This document shows positions 41,728 through 49,688 of a DNA stretch of 64,000 bases, piece by piece; positions within the stretch are counted from its first letter, which is position 1, and each line of letters opens with the position of its first letter. The notes beneath the pieces were generated by a model. That model ran no database searches. It was not told where the DNA came from and saw only the letters and a list, made by a program, of their open reading frames with translations. Origin of the DNA: Nitratiruptor sp. (lineage in GTDB: Bacteria > Campylobacterota > Campylobacteria > Campylobacterales > Nitratiruptoraceae); the NCBI GenBank assembly GCA_009659925.1, contig PUXW01000013.1, positions 1 to 64,000 on the forward strand, read 5' to 3'. Both the position numbers and the translations under genes were made by a program.

Positions 41728-43167
41728 TTGGATCGCACCCTCCTCCAACTCATATTGATCACCATTATAGTACAACTTTATCGCCTCTATGTGCTACTAA
41801 ACGCACAAATCGACCTCTATGTGGATGAGGCCTACTACTGGGGCTGGAGCAAGGAGCTCGCCTTTGGCTACTACTCCAAGCCTCCCATGATCGCTTGGAT
41901 CATCGCCCTAGCTAGCCTGGCGTGTGGGGATAGCCTCGTGTGCATCAAACTCCCTGCCCTCCTGATCTATCCCATCACCACCATCTTCGTCTACCTCATC
42001 GCTAAACGCCTCTTTAACCCCCAAATCGCCTTCTCCAGCGCCCTAGCCTTCATAACCCTCCCAGCCGTTTCCATGAGTTCCCTCATCATCTCCACCGATG
42101 TGCCCCTCCTGCTCTTTTGGGCCATGGCCCTCTACCTCTTCCTCCAAGCCTTGGAGCGGGATCGCCTCCCCTACTGGATTGGGGCTGGCATAGCCGCTGG
42201 GGCTGGGCTCTTGAGCAAATATACAATGATCCTCTTCCTGCCAAGTGCCTTCTTCTACCTTTGGCTGGAGCCCCGCTACCGGCACCATCTCACCAACCCC
42301 AGGCTCTATACCGCCATCCTCATCGCCGCCCTTATCTACTTTCCCAACTTCGCTTGGAACGCGACCCACCACTTCATCTCCTTCCTCCACACCAAGGATA
42401 TCTCGAAGATCGAAGAGCTCTCCTACCTCCACTTCGACAAGCTCCTGGAGTTTTGGGGGGCGCAAATGGCGGTCTTTGGACCCATCTTCTTCCCCCTCTT
42501 CCTCTACCTCCTCGTGCGCCCCGTCAAAGAGCCCCCTTTCAAACCCCTCTACGCCTTTAGCCTCCCCTTCTTCGCCACCATCTCCCTCCAGGCCCTTCTA
42601 GCCCGGGCCCTGGCTAACTGGGCCGCTCCCACCTACATCACCGCTACGATCCTGGTCGTTGCCTACCTCATCCAGCGCCGACGAATCTGGCTCGTGAAGG
42701 GGGCTATCGCCATCAATATCGCCCTCGCTCTCCTCTTCTACCACTACCATCAGGTCCTCGAAATCCTCCAGATCCCTTTGCAAGCCAAGATCGACCCCTA
42801 TAAGCGGGTCCGGGGCTACTCCCAGTTGGCTACAAGGCTCCAGCCCATCGTCCAAGCCCATCCCGAAGCCATCCTCCTCTTTGACAATCGCTCCATCATG
42901 GCGGAGATGATCTACTATTTGCGCCCTCACCCCTTCGATGCAGTCATGTTCAATCCCGAGCGCCGCCTCTCTAGCCAATACCACCTCACCACCGACATGA
43001 ACCACCATATCGGTCAAAATTTCCTCTATGTGACCACCAGGCAAGATCTCTCCTTCCAACGCTATTTCGATGGAGTAGAGCTCCTTGAAACCATTACCAT
43101 CCAGCTCTATCCCGATCTCGCCAAGACCTATCGGATCTACTACCTGAGAAACTTCAAAGGATACTAA
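41728..43167 (+). CDS. GT39 (ArnT/PMT-type) lipid-linked sugar transferase
   Basis: A 479-residue polytopic membrane protein. An early LYVDEAYYWGWSKEL motif near 31-45 (catalytic Asp in the first periplasmic loop) and YYSKPPMIAWIIAL follow a first helix. About ten more hydrophobic segments continue to residue 350, and a soluble C-terminal part (about 355-479) follows. Family members transfer sugars from polyprenyl phosphate to lipid A, glycans or proteins on the periplasmic side. With the next three genes it looks like a complete periplasmic glycosylation unit. TTG at 41728 has GGGAG five bases upstream; the frame is open further but would overlap the divergent gene. Confidence 0.85.
   Translation: MDRTLLQLILITIIVQLYRLYVLLNAQIDLYVDEAYYWGWSKELAFGYYSKPPMIAWIIALASLACGDSLVCIKLPALLIYPITTIFVYLIAKRLFNPQIAFSSALAFITLPAVSMSSLIISTDVPLLLFWAMALYLFLQALERDRLPYWIGAGIAAGAGLLSKYTMILFLPSAFFYLWLEPRYRHHLTNPRLYTAILIAALIYFPNFAWNATHHFISFLHTKDISKIEELSYLHFDKLLEFWGAQMAVFGPIFFPLFLYLLVRPVKEPPFKPLYAFSLPFFATISLQALLARALANWAAPTYITATILVVAYLIQRRRIWLVKGAIAINIALALLFYHYHQVLEILQIPLQAKIDPYKRVRGYSQLATRLQPIVQAHPEAILLFDNRSIMAEMIYYLRPHPFDAVMFNPERRLSSQYHLTTDMNHHIGQNFLYVTTRQDLSFQRYFDGVELLETITIQLYPDLAKTYRIYYLRNFKGY
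41764..41769 (-). promoter_or_regulatory. Candidate -10 box for the MEMO gene, antisense inside the GT39 gene
   Basis: TATAAT on the minus strand, about 175 bases upstream of the MEMO start. On the plus strand it falls in codons ATT-ATA-GTA-CAA of the GT39 gene, all uncommon choices here. The -35 region is not convincing. Confidence 0.3.
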
Positions 43168-43832
43168 TGGTACTCCTACGCCTTGGTCTCCTCCTGCTCC
43201 CAGGCTGCTTCCTCTTCCTCCTCTTCCCCCAAATCGATCTTTATGGAAGCAGCCTCTTCTTCGACGGAGAGGGATTCCCCCTCCACAAAGCCCCCCTTCC
43301 CACCTTCATCTACCATGCCACCATCGTCATCACAACCGCCACCGCTTTGCTCTTGCTCCTCTTCCTCTTCTTCCCCCAACCCTGGCTCTCCCGCAAAGAG
43401 GTGGTCTACCTCCTCCTCGTCCTCCTCTTAGGACCCGGACTCATCGTCAATGTGGGGCTAAAGAACACCATGGGGCGGGCCCGCCCCTCCCAAATCATCC
43501 AGTTTGGGGGGGAGAAAGAGTTCACTCCAGCCCTCGTGCCAGCCGACGAGTGTCAGCGCAACTGCTCCTTTACCAGTGGCCATGCCGCTGCCGCCTTCTA
43601 CTTCCTCGCCTTTGTCCCCCTGGTTCGAGGTCGGTGGCGGCGGCTCCTCCTTGCAGGAGCTCTTGCCTGGGGCTGGATTGTTGGAATAGGGCGGATCGTT
43701 CAAGGGGGCCACTTCCTCAGCGATGTCTACTGCTCCCTCGTCATCGATCTGCTGGTTGCAGGCGCATTGTACTACCTACTCTTTGAAAGGAGCCGCAATG
43801 GAGCTCTCGGTGGTCATTCCGGTCATGAATGA
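43167..43832 (+). CDS. PAP2-family membrane phosphatase (LpxE/PgpB-like)
   Basis: A 221-residue protein with five or six helices. The three phosphatase motifs are intact: KNTMGRARPSQ near 92-102, CSFTSGHAAAAF near 132-143 (catalytic His) and RIVQGGHFLSD near 174-184 (nucleophilic His and Asp). Such enzymes dephosphorylate undecaprenyl-PP, phosphatidylglycerol-P or lipid A on the periplasmic face. In this neighbourhood recycling of the polyprenyl carrier or trimming of lipid A is likely (inference). It starts on the last base of the GT39 stop (TAATG) and overlaps the next gene by 35 bases. Confidence 0.88.
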   Translation: MVLLRLGLLLLPGCFLFLLFPQIDLYGSSLFFDGEGFPLHKAPLPTFIYHATIVITTATALLLLLFLFFPQPWLSRKEVVYLLLVLLLGPGLIVNVGLKNTMGRARPSQIIQFGGEKEFTPALVPADECQRNCSFTSGHAAAAFYFLAFVPLVRGRWRRLLLAGALAWGWIVGIGRIVQGGHFLSDVYCSLVIDLLVAGALYYLLFERSRNGALGGHSGHE

Positions 43833-44730
43833 AGAGGCCAATATCCAACCCCTCATGGAGCGCCTCCAAAAGGCCCTGGAGGGGATCGATTACGAGGTGA
43901 TCTTCGTCGACGATGGTTCCACCGATGGGACCACAACCCGGATCAAGGAGCTTGCGACTCCCCGGACCAAACTGATCGTCCTCAATCGCAATTTCGGTCA
44001 GAGCCTGGCCATGATGGCTGGAATCGATGCGGCCCGGGGGGAGGTGATCGCGACAATTGACGGGGATTTGCAAAACGATCCCGCGGATATCCCCATCATG
44101 CTCGAAAAGTTGCGCCAAGAGGGGTGGGATGTAGTGGCTGGGATCCGGGCCAGACGCCAAGACGGCCTCCTCTTGCGCAAGATCCCAAGCAAAATCGCCA
44201 ACTGGATCATCCGCAAGAGCACGGGAGTCCACCTCCACGACTACGGCTGCACCCTCAAACTCTTCAAACGGGATGTGGCTAAAAATCTGGGGCTCTACGG
44301 GGAGCTCCACCGCTTCATCCCCGTTTTGGCCAAACTTTACGGGGCGAAGATGACCGAGATGGAGGTGCGCCACCACCCTAGACTCCATGGAACCAGCAAG
44401 TATGGGATCGGGCGCACCTTCAAGGTGATCAGCGACTTGATGCTCATGCTCTTCTTCCAGAAGTACGCCACCAAGCCGATGCACCTTTTTGGCACCTTGG
44501 GGTTTGGGATGTTCGGGATTGGAATGGCTATCAACGGCTACCTCTTCCTCCTCAAACTGCTAGGCCACGATATTGGAGGGCGCCCCTTGCTCATCCTGGG
44601 GGCCCTCTTAACCTTGGGAGGGATCCAGCTCATTACCACTGGGTTTCTTGCTGAAATCATGGTGCGCACCTACTACGAGGCCCAGCACAAGCGGCCCTAC
44701 ATCGTCAAAGAGGTCTATGAAGGCCGTTAA
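43798..44730 (+). CDS. GT2 polyprenyl-phosphate glycosyltransferase (ArnC/DPM-like)
   Basis: A 310-residue membrane-anchored enzyme. The GT-A domain shows LSVVIPVMNEEANIQPLMER, VIFVDDGSTDGT near 38-49, IATIDGDLQNDPADIP near 84-99 (DxD-type metal site) and HPRLHGTSKYGIGR near 199-212. Two C-terminal helices follow (about 235-262 and 268-292). This is the form that charges undecaprenyl phosphate with a sugar on the cytoplasmic side, which a GT39 enzyme then uses outside. AAAGGAG precedes ATG 43798. The 35-base overlap with the PAP2 gene indicates tight coupling. Confidence 0.92.
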   Translation: MELSVVIPVMNEEANIQPLMERLQKALEGIDYEVIFVDDGSTDGTTTRIKELATPRTKLIVLNRNFGQSLAMMAGIDAARGEVIATIDGDLQNDPADIPIMLEKLRQEGWDVVAGIRARRQDGLLLRKIPSKIANWIIRKSTGVHLHDYGCTLKLFKRDVAKNLGLYGELHRFIPVLAKLYGAKMTEMEVRHHPRLHGTSKYGIGRTFKVISDLMLMLFFQKYATKPMHLFGTLGFGMFGIGMAINGYLFLLKLLGHDIGGRPLLILGALLTLGGIQLITTGFLAEIMVRTYYEAQHKRPYIVKEVYEGR

Positions 44731-45619
44731 AAACCTGGTCAAATTCGCCCTCTCCCTCGGACTCCTCCTGTGGGTCCTCGATCAAGTGGGATGGGATCGG
44801 ATCTGGAATCTGGTGGCCCAGAGCGATTTGTTCTGCCTCTTTGGCGCCCTCCTCCTCTTCAATGCCTCCAAGCTCCTTTCCGCCTGGCGCCTCAACCTCT
44901 ACTTCCAGGGAATTGGGCTCCATATCCCCCAAAGTACCAACTGTAAACTCTACTACCTCGGGATGTTCTACAACCTCTTCTTGCCTGGAGGCATTGGGGG
45001 GGATGGCTACAAGGTCTACCTCTTGCAAAGAGCGACGGGCCTTGGTTTCAAACCCCTGCTCCAGGCAAGCCTCCTCGATCGCTTCTCAGGCCTCTTCGCG
45101 CTCCTCTTCCTTGCCGGTCTGCTCCTCCCCTTTTCCACCTTTGCCAAGAAGTACCCCCTCCCAACCCTCACCCTTGCCCTCTTGGCCATTTTGACCTACC
45201 CCCTGGCCATCTGGTTGGAAGTGCGCCTCTTCCCCTCCTTCGCCCCAACCTTTCCCATGCGCGCTCTCTCCTCCCTGGCTCTCCAGCTCCTCCAACTCCT
45301 CAGCGCCCTCTGCCTCCTCCTGGCCCTTCCCTCTTCTTTGCCTCTCATCGATACCTTGAGCCTCTTTCTCCTGAGCAGCGTCGCCGCGGCCTTGCCCTTG
45401 ACCATTGGAGGGGTTGGAGCCAGGGAGGCTACCCTTCTACTTGGCCTGACAGCTCTTGGGATCGATCCGGCCCCTGGGATCGCCTTTGGGCTCCTCTTCT
45501 TCCTTGTAAGTGCTCTCTCCAGCGCCTTGGGACTCTTGTGGATCAATAGAGCAGATGAGCTGGCATCTCAATCTCGATGTAGCCCAGATACTCCAGAAGC
45601 CAAAGGAGAGCTACGATAA
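44717..45619 (+). CDS. UPF0104 / lysylphosphatidylglycerol-synthase-type membrane protein
   Basis: A 300-residue protein with about eight helices. The family pattern is visible in YYLGMFYNLFLPGGIGGDGY near 76-95 (membrane re-entrant Gly-rich loop), LLDRFSGLFALLFL near 116, and LPLTIGGVGAREATLLLGL near 231-249. Members act as flippases or lipid carriers beside glycosyltransferases (AglD, MprF flippase part). Placed after the ArnC-like gene, it may flip the polyprenyl-phosphate sugar made by it (inference). The last 25 codons overlap the convergent zinc-ribbon gene by 77 bases and look polar and non-conserved. Confidence 0.83.
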   Translation: MKAVKNLVKFALSLGLLLWVLDQVGWDRIWNLVAQSDLFCLFGALLLFNASKLLSAWRLNLYFQGIGLHIPQSTNCKLYYLGMFYNLFLPGGIGGDGYKVYLLQRATGLGFKPLLQASLLDRFSGLFALLFLAGLLLPFSTFAKKYPLPTLTLALLAILTYPLAIWLEVRLFPSFAPTFPMRALSSLALQLLQLLSALCLLLALPSSLPLIDTLSLFLLSSVAAALPLTIGGVGAREATLLLGLTALGIDPAPGIAFGLLFFLVSALSSALGLLWINRADELASQSRCSPDTPEAKGELR

Positions 45620-46616
45620 AAGCCAGGGTGGAGGCAACAGCAAGGAGGATCTTGAGCCAGCTGTAGGGGCGCTCCCCAATAACCTCGCCGGTCTGACCAT
45701 TGACAAAGAAGGGGTAGATCTTGCCCCGATACTCCACACTCCCCCAAAAGAGGGGGAGGTAGAGACCGCTGTACTCCACATCGTAGAAGTGGCGTTGGAT
45801 AGAGGAGATAATTTGGCGATCTCCCCCAATATCCCTTCGAATCGCCTGGCGCAGTGCCCCTTCGACGACCCCTTGGGCGGCGGTAAAGCCTTGCTTCGTC
45901 GAGGTGTCGAACTCATACCCCTCCTGACCTGCTAAGAGACGCTCGTCAAAGGGGACCACTTCCTGGGGCCGATAGAGGAGGCGGCGGGCAAGCATGGGGG
46001 TCTGGGTATAGCTAAAGGCGTAGATATCCTCAAATCCCAGATCGACCACGCCGTGCACCAGATACCATCGGGTCCGGATTTCGGGAACCTCCCGATAGCC
46101 CCGATTGGTATAGATTCTGCGATATTCGACATAGTCGATCCCCCGCTGCCCCGTATAGCTGGCCCGAACCCGGAAGCGGTAGATCCAGGCCGGATAGTAG
46201 AAGGGACGCAACTTCTTGTACTGCTTGAAGAAGCGCTTGAAATCGTTGGGGGCAAACCACAAGGAGCCGATGCGCCGGCGCAACCTGGCCAGGGCCTCCC
46301 CCTCGTCTAGGGCAAAGGGGATGGCATAGGGGAGTTCGTAGCCATTCTGGCTGGGGGCTACCAGGGGGCTCTGGCAATAGGGACACTCCCCGGCATGGAG
46401 GAAGGGTTTGGCCTGAAAGCTCGCACCACACGAGGCGCACAAGAAGTTGGGATCCTCCCAATTGGGGAGGTGGTTCTGGAGGGGACGGTAGGTAATCGAT
46501 GTGGAAGGTAGGGCCAGGGGTTCGACCCGTTGGCAGTAGTCGCAACGCATTTGCCCCTTGCGAAAGCGCAAAGGAGCCCCGCACGAGGGGCAGGGGAAGC
46601 GCTTGGTCTCGATCAT
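45543..46616 (-). CDS. Double zinc-ribbon membrane protein (YdjG-like)
   Basis: A 357-residue protein. Two N-terminal zinc ribbons have Cys at 9/12/25/28 and 60/63/78/81. A soluble domain follows (about 95-315: WFAPNDFKRFFKQYKKLRPF, then YYPAWIYRFRVRASYTGQRG), and one helix sits near 323-346 close to the C-terminus. Database entries sometimes label such proteins as helicase or primosomal, which nothing here supports. B. subtilis YdjG, encoded near the SPFH protein YdjI, has the same plan. Its ATG overlaps the SPFH stop by four bases, so it is the last gene of the stress-type module. Confidence 0.72.
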   Translation of the reverse strand: MIETKRFPCPSCGAPLRFRKGQMRCDYCQRVEPLALPSTSITYRPLQNHLPNWEDPNFLCASCGASFQAKPFLHAGECPYCQSPLVAPSQNGYELPYAIPFALDEGEALARLRRRIGSLWFAPNDFKRFFKQYKKLRPFYYPAWIYRFRVRASYTGQRGIDYVEYRRIYTNRGYREVPEIRTRWYLVHGVVDLGFEDIYAFSYTQTPMLARRLLYRPQEVVPFDERLLAGQEGYEFDTSTKQGFTAAQGVVEGALRQAIRRDIGGDRQIISSIQRHFYDVEYSGLYLPLFWGSVEYRGKIYPFFVNGQTGEVIGERPYSWLKILLAVASTLAFIVALLWLLEYLGYIEIEMPAHLLY

Positions 46617-47665
46617 GGAAGGGGTGGCGGGAGCTTTTGAAAGAGTTCAGGGACGACCTGAGCCGCCTTCTCCCACTGCTCCATCCCCTCCTTCCAGACC
46701 AGGGTCTCGCGGGTAACCTGGCCGGAGCGAATCTGCTCTTTGAGCTCCTCTTTGCTCAAAGGGCCCACCGGTTTGCCATCCTTGGCGATGTAAAAGGACT
46801 CTTTGGGAAGGGGAGGTGGGGTGGTTTGGGTACTCTCTTCCAGGAGCTCCTTGGCCATGGCCATTCCAGCTCCAAGTCCTACCAGCTCGCTCCCAGTCCC
46901 TCCCTTTCCAAGGCCCTGGGCACTCTTGTAGCGCAGATAGTCCCGGCTATCCCCCACAATCTCCATAGCGCTGCGCTCATCCAAAGCCTGCTCCACCTCC
47001 TCAGGCAAGGAGACATTTTCGATGAGGAGCTTCTCCAAGGAGAAGCCATACTCCTCGAAATAGGGGGCCAACTGCTGGCGGATCCGCTCCCCGAGGCGGT
47101 TGTAGTGGCGGGCCAGCTCTAGAATGGAGATGCTACTTTTGGCTAGTACCTCAGGGAGTTTGGAGACGATGAGGTCACTGAGACGATCGTCTACCTCATC
47201 GACGGTAAAGAGTCCATCGGTACCGGCCACCTCTTGGATCACCTTGGCCGGATCCTTCACCCGGATCTCATAGGTCCCGAAGGCCCGGACCCGTACAGGT
47301 CCCAACTGGGGATCGTTGATGATGATTGGGTGTTTGGTTCCCCACTTCAAGTCACTGAAGCGCTTGGTAGAGACGAAGTAGACTTCGGCCTTGAAGGGGG
47401 AGCGAAAGCCGTGGTCCCAATGTTGCAAATCGGTAAGGATCGGGAGGTTCCGGGTCTCCAGCTCATAGGTTCCAGGGCCTAAAATATCGGCGATCTGCCC
47501 CTCGTTGACGAAGACTGCCACCTGAGAGGGGCGTACGATCAACTTGGCTCCATACTTGATCTCGTTGTCGTGGCGATCGAATCGGTAGATAATGGTGTCA
47601 TGGCTCTCGTCGAGCCATTCGATGACATCGATAAATTGATCTTTGAGCCAATCAAAGAGCCCCAT
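46613..47665 (-). CDS. SPFH-domain protein with C-terminal GYF_2 domain (YdjI-like)
   Basis: A 350-residue protein. It begins MGLFDWLKDQFIDVIEWLDE and has an SPFH/band-7 domain (about 40-215: KLIVRPSQVAVFVNEGQIAD, then GPGTYELETRNLPIL and VRAFGTYEIRVKDPAK). A Gly-rich hinge and a Pro stretch are near 255-288, then a GYF_2 module SFYIAKDGKPVGPLSKEELK near 290-310 ending before LPPPLP. There is no transmembrane segment, unlike stomatins. YdjI-type proteins scaffold at stressed membranes. The GYF domain probably binds Pro-rich partners, possibly its own tail. Overlaps telA by 14 bases. Confidence 0.8.
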   Translation of the reverse strand: MGLFDWLKDQFIDVIEWLDESHDTIIYRFDRHDNEIKYGAKLIVRPSQVAVFVNEGQIADILGPGTYELETRNLPILTDLQHWDHGFRSPFKAEVYFVSTKRFSDLKWGTKHPIIINDPQLGPVRVRAFGTYEIRVKDPAKVIQEVAGTDGLFTVDEVDDRLSDLIVSKLPEVLAKSSISILELARHYNRLGERIRQQLAPYFEEYGFSLEKLLIENVSLPEEVEQALDERSAMEIVGDSRDYLRYKSAQGLGKGGTGSELVGLGAGMAMAKELLEESTQTTPPPLPKESFYIAKDGKPVGPLSKEELKEQIRSGQVTRETLVWKEGMEQWEKAAQVVPELFQKLPPPLP

Positions 47666-48764
47666 CGCCTTCCTTCTTGGCCTTGATCTCCAAGAGGGCT
47701 CGCTTGAGGGCCTCTTCCGCCTTTTTGAGCTCCTCTTCGGCCATTGCCCTGGCCCGCTTGCCCTCCTGGGCGATCTGGAGGGACTCGTTGAGGGTCTCGA
47801 TCAGGGTCTGGTTGGCCTTTTTGATGCTCTCGATATCGAAGACCCCCCGCTCCACTTGGGTCTTGACCTCCTTGTTGGCCGCCTTGAGGCTTTCGGCATT
47901 CTTCTCCAAGAGCTCGTTGGTCAAGTCGGTGGCCTCCTTGAGGCTCTTGGCCGCCTCCCTGGAGCGATAGATCGTAATGGTCTGGGCCAACTGGTTGCGC
48001 CAGAGGGGGACGGTGTTGACCAGAGTGGAGGTAATCTTGTTGATGAGGGCCTTGTCGTTCTCTTGAATGAGCCGGATGGAAGGAAGGGCCTGCATCGCCA
48101 CCTGACGGGAGAGTTTGAGATCGTGGAGCCGTCGCTCCAGATCGTTCCGGAATTCCCGGACCTCTCTGAGCTCTTGAACCTTGAGCATGTCGCCACTTTT
48201 GGCGAGCTCCTCATACTTTGGAATGATCTGCTCGTCCAGCTCCTTGAGCTTCTCCTCCCCAGCCCGGATGTAAAGTTCGAGCTTGCGGAAGTAGTCGAGA
48301 TTGGCCTCGTAGAGCTTTTCGAGGGAGACCAGATCCTCCATCAATTTGGCCTTGTGGCGCTCCAGATTGTTGGCGATGGTATCGATTTGATCCCGGACCT
48401 CTTCATAACGCTGGATGAATTTGGCCACGGGCGACCCCCAACCAAGGAGCTTTTGCCACCAGCTCTGCCCCTCTTCCAGCTCCTCGACGTCAAATCCCCG
48501 AATAGCCGCGACCATCTCGTTGAGGGTCTCTCCAGCCTCTCCGAGATCCTTGTTCTTGACGCCCTCGATCATCCGGTTGGAGATCTCATCCAGCTTCTCT
48601 TGGGCCTCGACACCAAAATAGATCACCGAGTTGCGGTTTTTAAAATCGAGCTCCTCTTTGAAGCGCTGGATCAGCTCCTCTTCCTCCTTGGCCACTGGCG
48701 GGAGTGGCTCTTGCTCCTGTTTGACGATGGCATTTTCGATGCGCTCGCGCACTTGCGTATCCAT
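47652..48764 (-). CDS. telA: TelA-family toxic-anion resistance protein
   Basis: A 370-residue, largely helical cytoplasmic protein. FGVEAQEKLDEISNRMIEGV near 50-69 and WWQKLLGWGSPVAKFIQRYE near 101-120 are the family core. Long coiled-coil helices follow (about 120-330), including LHDLKLSRQVAMQALPSIRL and VPLWRNQLAQTITIYR. TelA proteins are associated with tellurite and other chemical or membrane stress in Ter-type networks; their biochemical action is not established. The start shares a base with the XpaC-like stop (TAATG). The symbol follows family usage only. Confidence 0.85.
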   Translation of the reverse strand: MDTQVRERIENAIVKQEQEPLPPVAKEEEELIQRFKEELDFKNRNSVIYFGVEAQEKLDEISNRMIEGVKNKDLGEAGETLNEMVAAIRGFDVEELEEGQSWWQKLLGWGSPVAKFIQRYEEVRDQIDTIANNLERHKAKLMEDLVSLEKLYEANLDYFRKLELYIRAGEEKLKELDEQIIPKYEELAKSGDMLKVQELREVREFRNDLERRLHDLKLSRQVAMQALPSIRLIQENDKALINKITSTLVNTVPLWRNQLAQTITIYRSREAAKSLKEATDLTNELLEKNAESLKAANKEVKTQVERGVFDIESIKKANQTLIETLNESLQIAQEGKRARAMAEEELKKAEEALKRALLEIKAKKEGDGAL

Positions 48765-49588
48765 TATCCCTCCTTTAGCTGTTTATCCAGGGCGCGAATC
48801 TTGGTATCGAGCTCTTCGGTCCCTTGCCGTTTGACCTTCTGCAGCTCATAGTCGAAACGGCGCTCCACCTCGTCCATAAGCTCGAAGAGGGCCCTCTTGA
48901 GTTCGGGGGTAATCTCCTCTTGGGTCTCGACATAACTTTGGGTCACATCGTGGATGGATTCGACAAAGACCACCAGGAACTTACGCAACTGGCGTACATA
49001 GGCTGGACGCTTATCCAACTCTTCGAGGATCGCCCTTGCCTGGGCAAGGGTGCGCTCTACTCGCTTGCGCAGGTCGTAGTTGCGGATCTGATCCACCAGT
49101 TTGGCCGTCTCCTGCAAGCGATCCTTGGCCTGTCGGATGGTCTGGTAAGCCACATCGCTTCCCATGTCCCCAGTATCGGGAATCTTGTCCTCCCGGGGAT
49201 CGAGGCCGTACCAGAGGGCATATCCGATGAAGGCGATGACCGCAAGGAAGAGGGATTGGAGCCAACCCAAATGGGAGAGGACCATGGCCGAGTAGAAGGT
49301 GGCCAGGGCTAGGAGGAGGGCGCCGATGGTCTTGTAGGGTTTGGGAGCCTTGGCGAAGTTGGCCTGTTCGTAGTCGAACTCTCCTTGAAATCCCTTTTTG
49401 GAAAAGTAGAGGGCTCCGAAGAAGAGGAGGAAAGCGATGAAGTTGAGGAAGAAGGCCTTGATATTGAGGGTGAAGAGGGCCAGAAGCACCGAAATGAGGG
49501 GAGGGATGAGGAAGAGGTAGAGCAGAATACCCAGCTTCCTCGTCCGCTTCACATAGGTGAGAGAGTCGATGCGGCGGGCAAATGGCAT
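48764..49588 (-). CDS. XpaC-like membrane protein (indolyl-phosphate hydrolysis family)
   Basis: A 274-residue protein. Two N-terminal helices (about 18-38, 42-62) and two more (about 85-103, 108-128) are followed by a cytoplasmic helical domain. That domain holds AYQTIRQAKDRLQETAKLVD near 147 and KLVDQIRNYDLRKRVERTLA, ending in a basic tail. This is the arrangement of XpaC, regularly encoded next to TelA. The old name refers to a screen phenotype; a hydrolase active site is not seen. GGGGGTGA precedes ATG 49588. Likely a membrane anchor for TelA (inference). Confidence 0.75.
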   Translation of the reverse strand: MPFARRIDSLTYVKRTRKLGILLYLFLIPPLISVLLALFTLNIKAFFLNFIAFLLFFGALYFSKKGFQGEFDYEQANFAKAPKPYKTIGALLLALATFYSAMVLSHLGWLQSLFLAVIAFIGYALWYGLDPREDKIPDTGDMGSDVAYQTIRQAKDRLQETAKLVDQIRNYDLRKRVERTLAQARAILEELDKRPAYVRQLRKFLVVFVESIHDVTQSYVETQEEITPELKRALFELMDEVERRFDYELQKVKRQGTEELDTKIRALDKQLKEG

Positions 49589-49589
49589 G

Positions 49590-49688
49590 TCACCCCCTAA
49601 ACAGATAGAGTAGTGGATACCAGGCGGCAAAACCGGCACTGAAAAGGAGAAACGAGAGCCCAAAGAACTTTTTCAAGAAGTCTCCCAC
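49590..49688 (-). CDS. 32-residue membrane microprotein before xpaC-like gene
   Basis: GTG start at 49688 with GGAGG seven bases upstream, stop TGA two bases from the XpaC-like ATG. The product is MGDFLKKFFGLSFLLFSAGF followed by AAWYPLLYLFRG, one membrane helix with basic ends. It overlaps the 3' end of the dihydroorotase-like gene by 16 bases. No family known. A good ribosome site and tight fit make it likely to be translated with the stress module. Confidence 0.6.
   Translation of the reverse strand: MGDFLKKFFGLSFLLFSAGFAAWYPLLYLFRG

Noticed and set aside
45543-46616. PriA-like helicase or primosomal protein
   Set aside because: Only the zinc ribbons resemble such proteins. There are no Walker or helicase motifs, and a C-terminal membrane helix is present.
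47643-48851. 402-codon plus-strand frame antisense to telA
   Set aside because: Leu/Gly/Asp-rich shadow of the coiled-coil gene. No start context and no motif.
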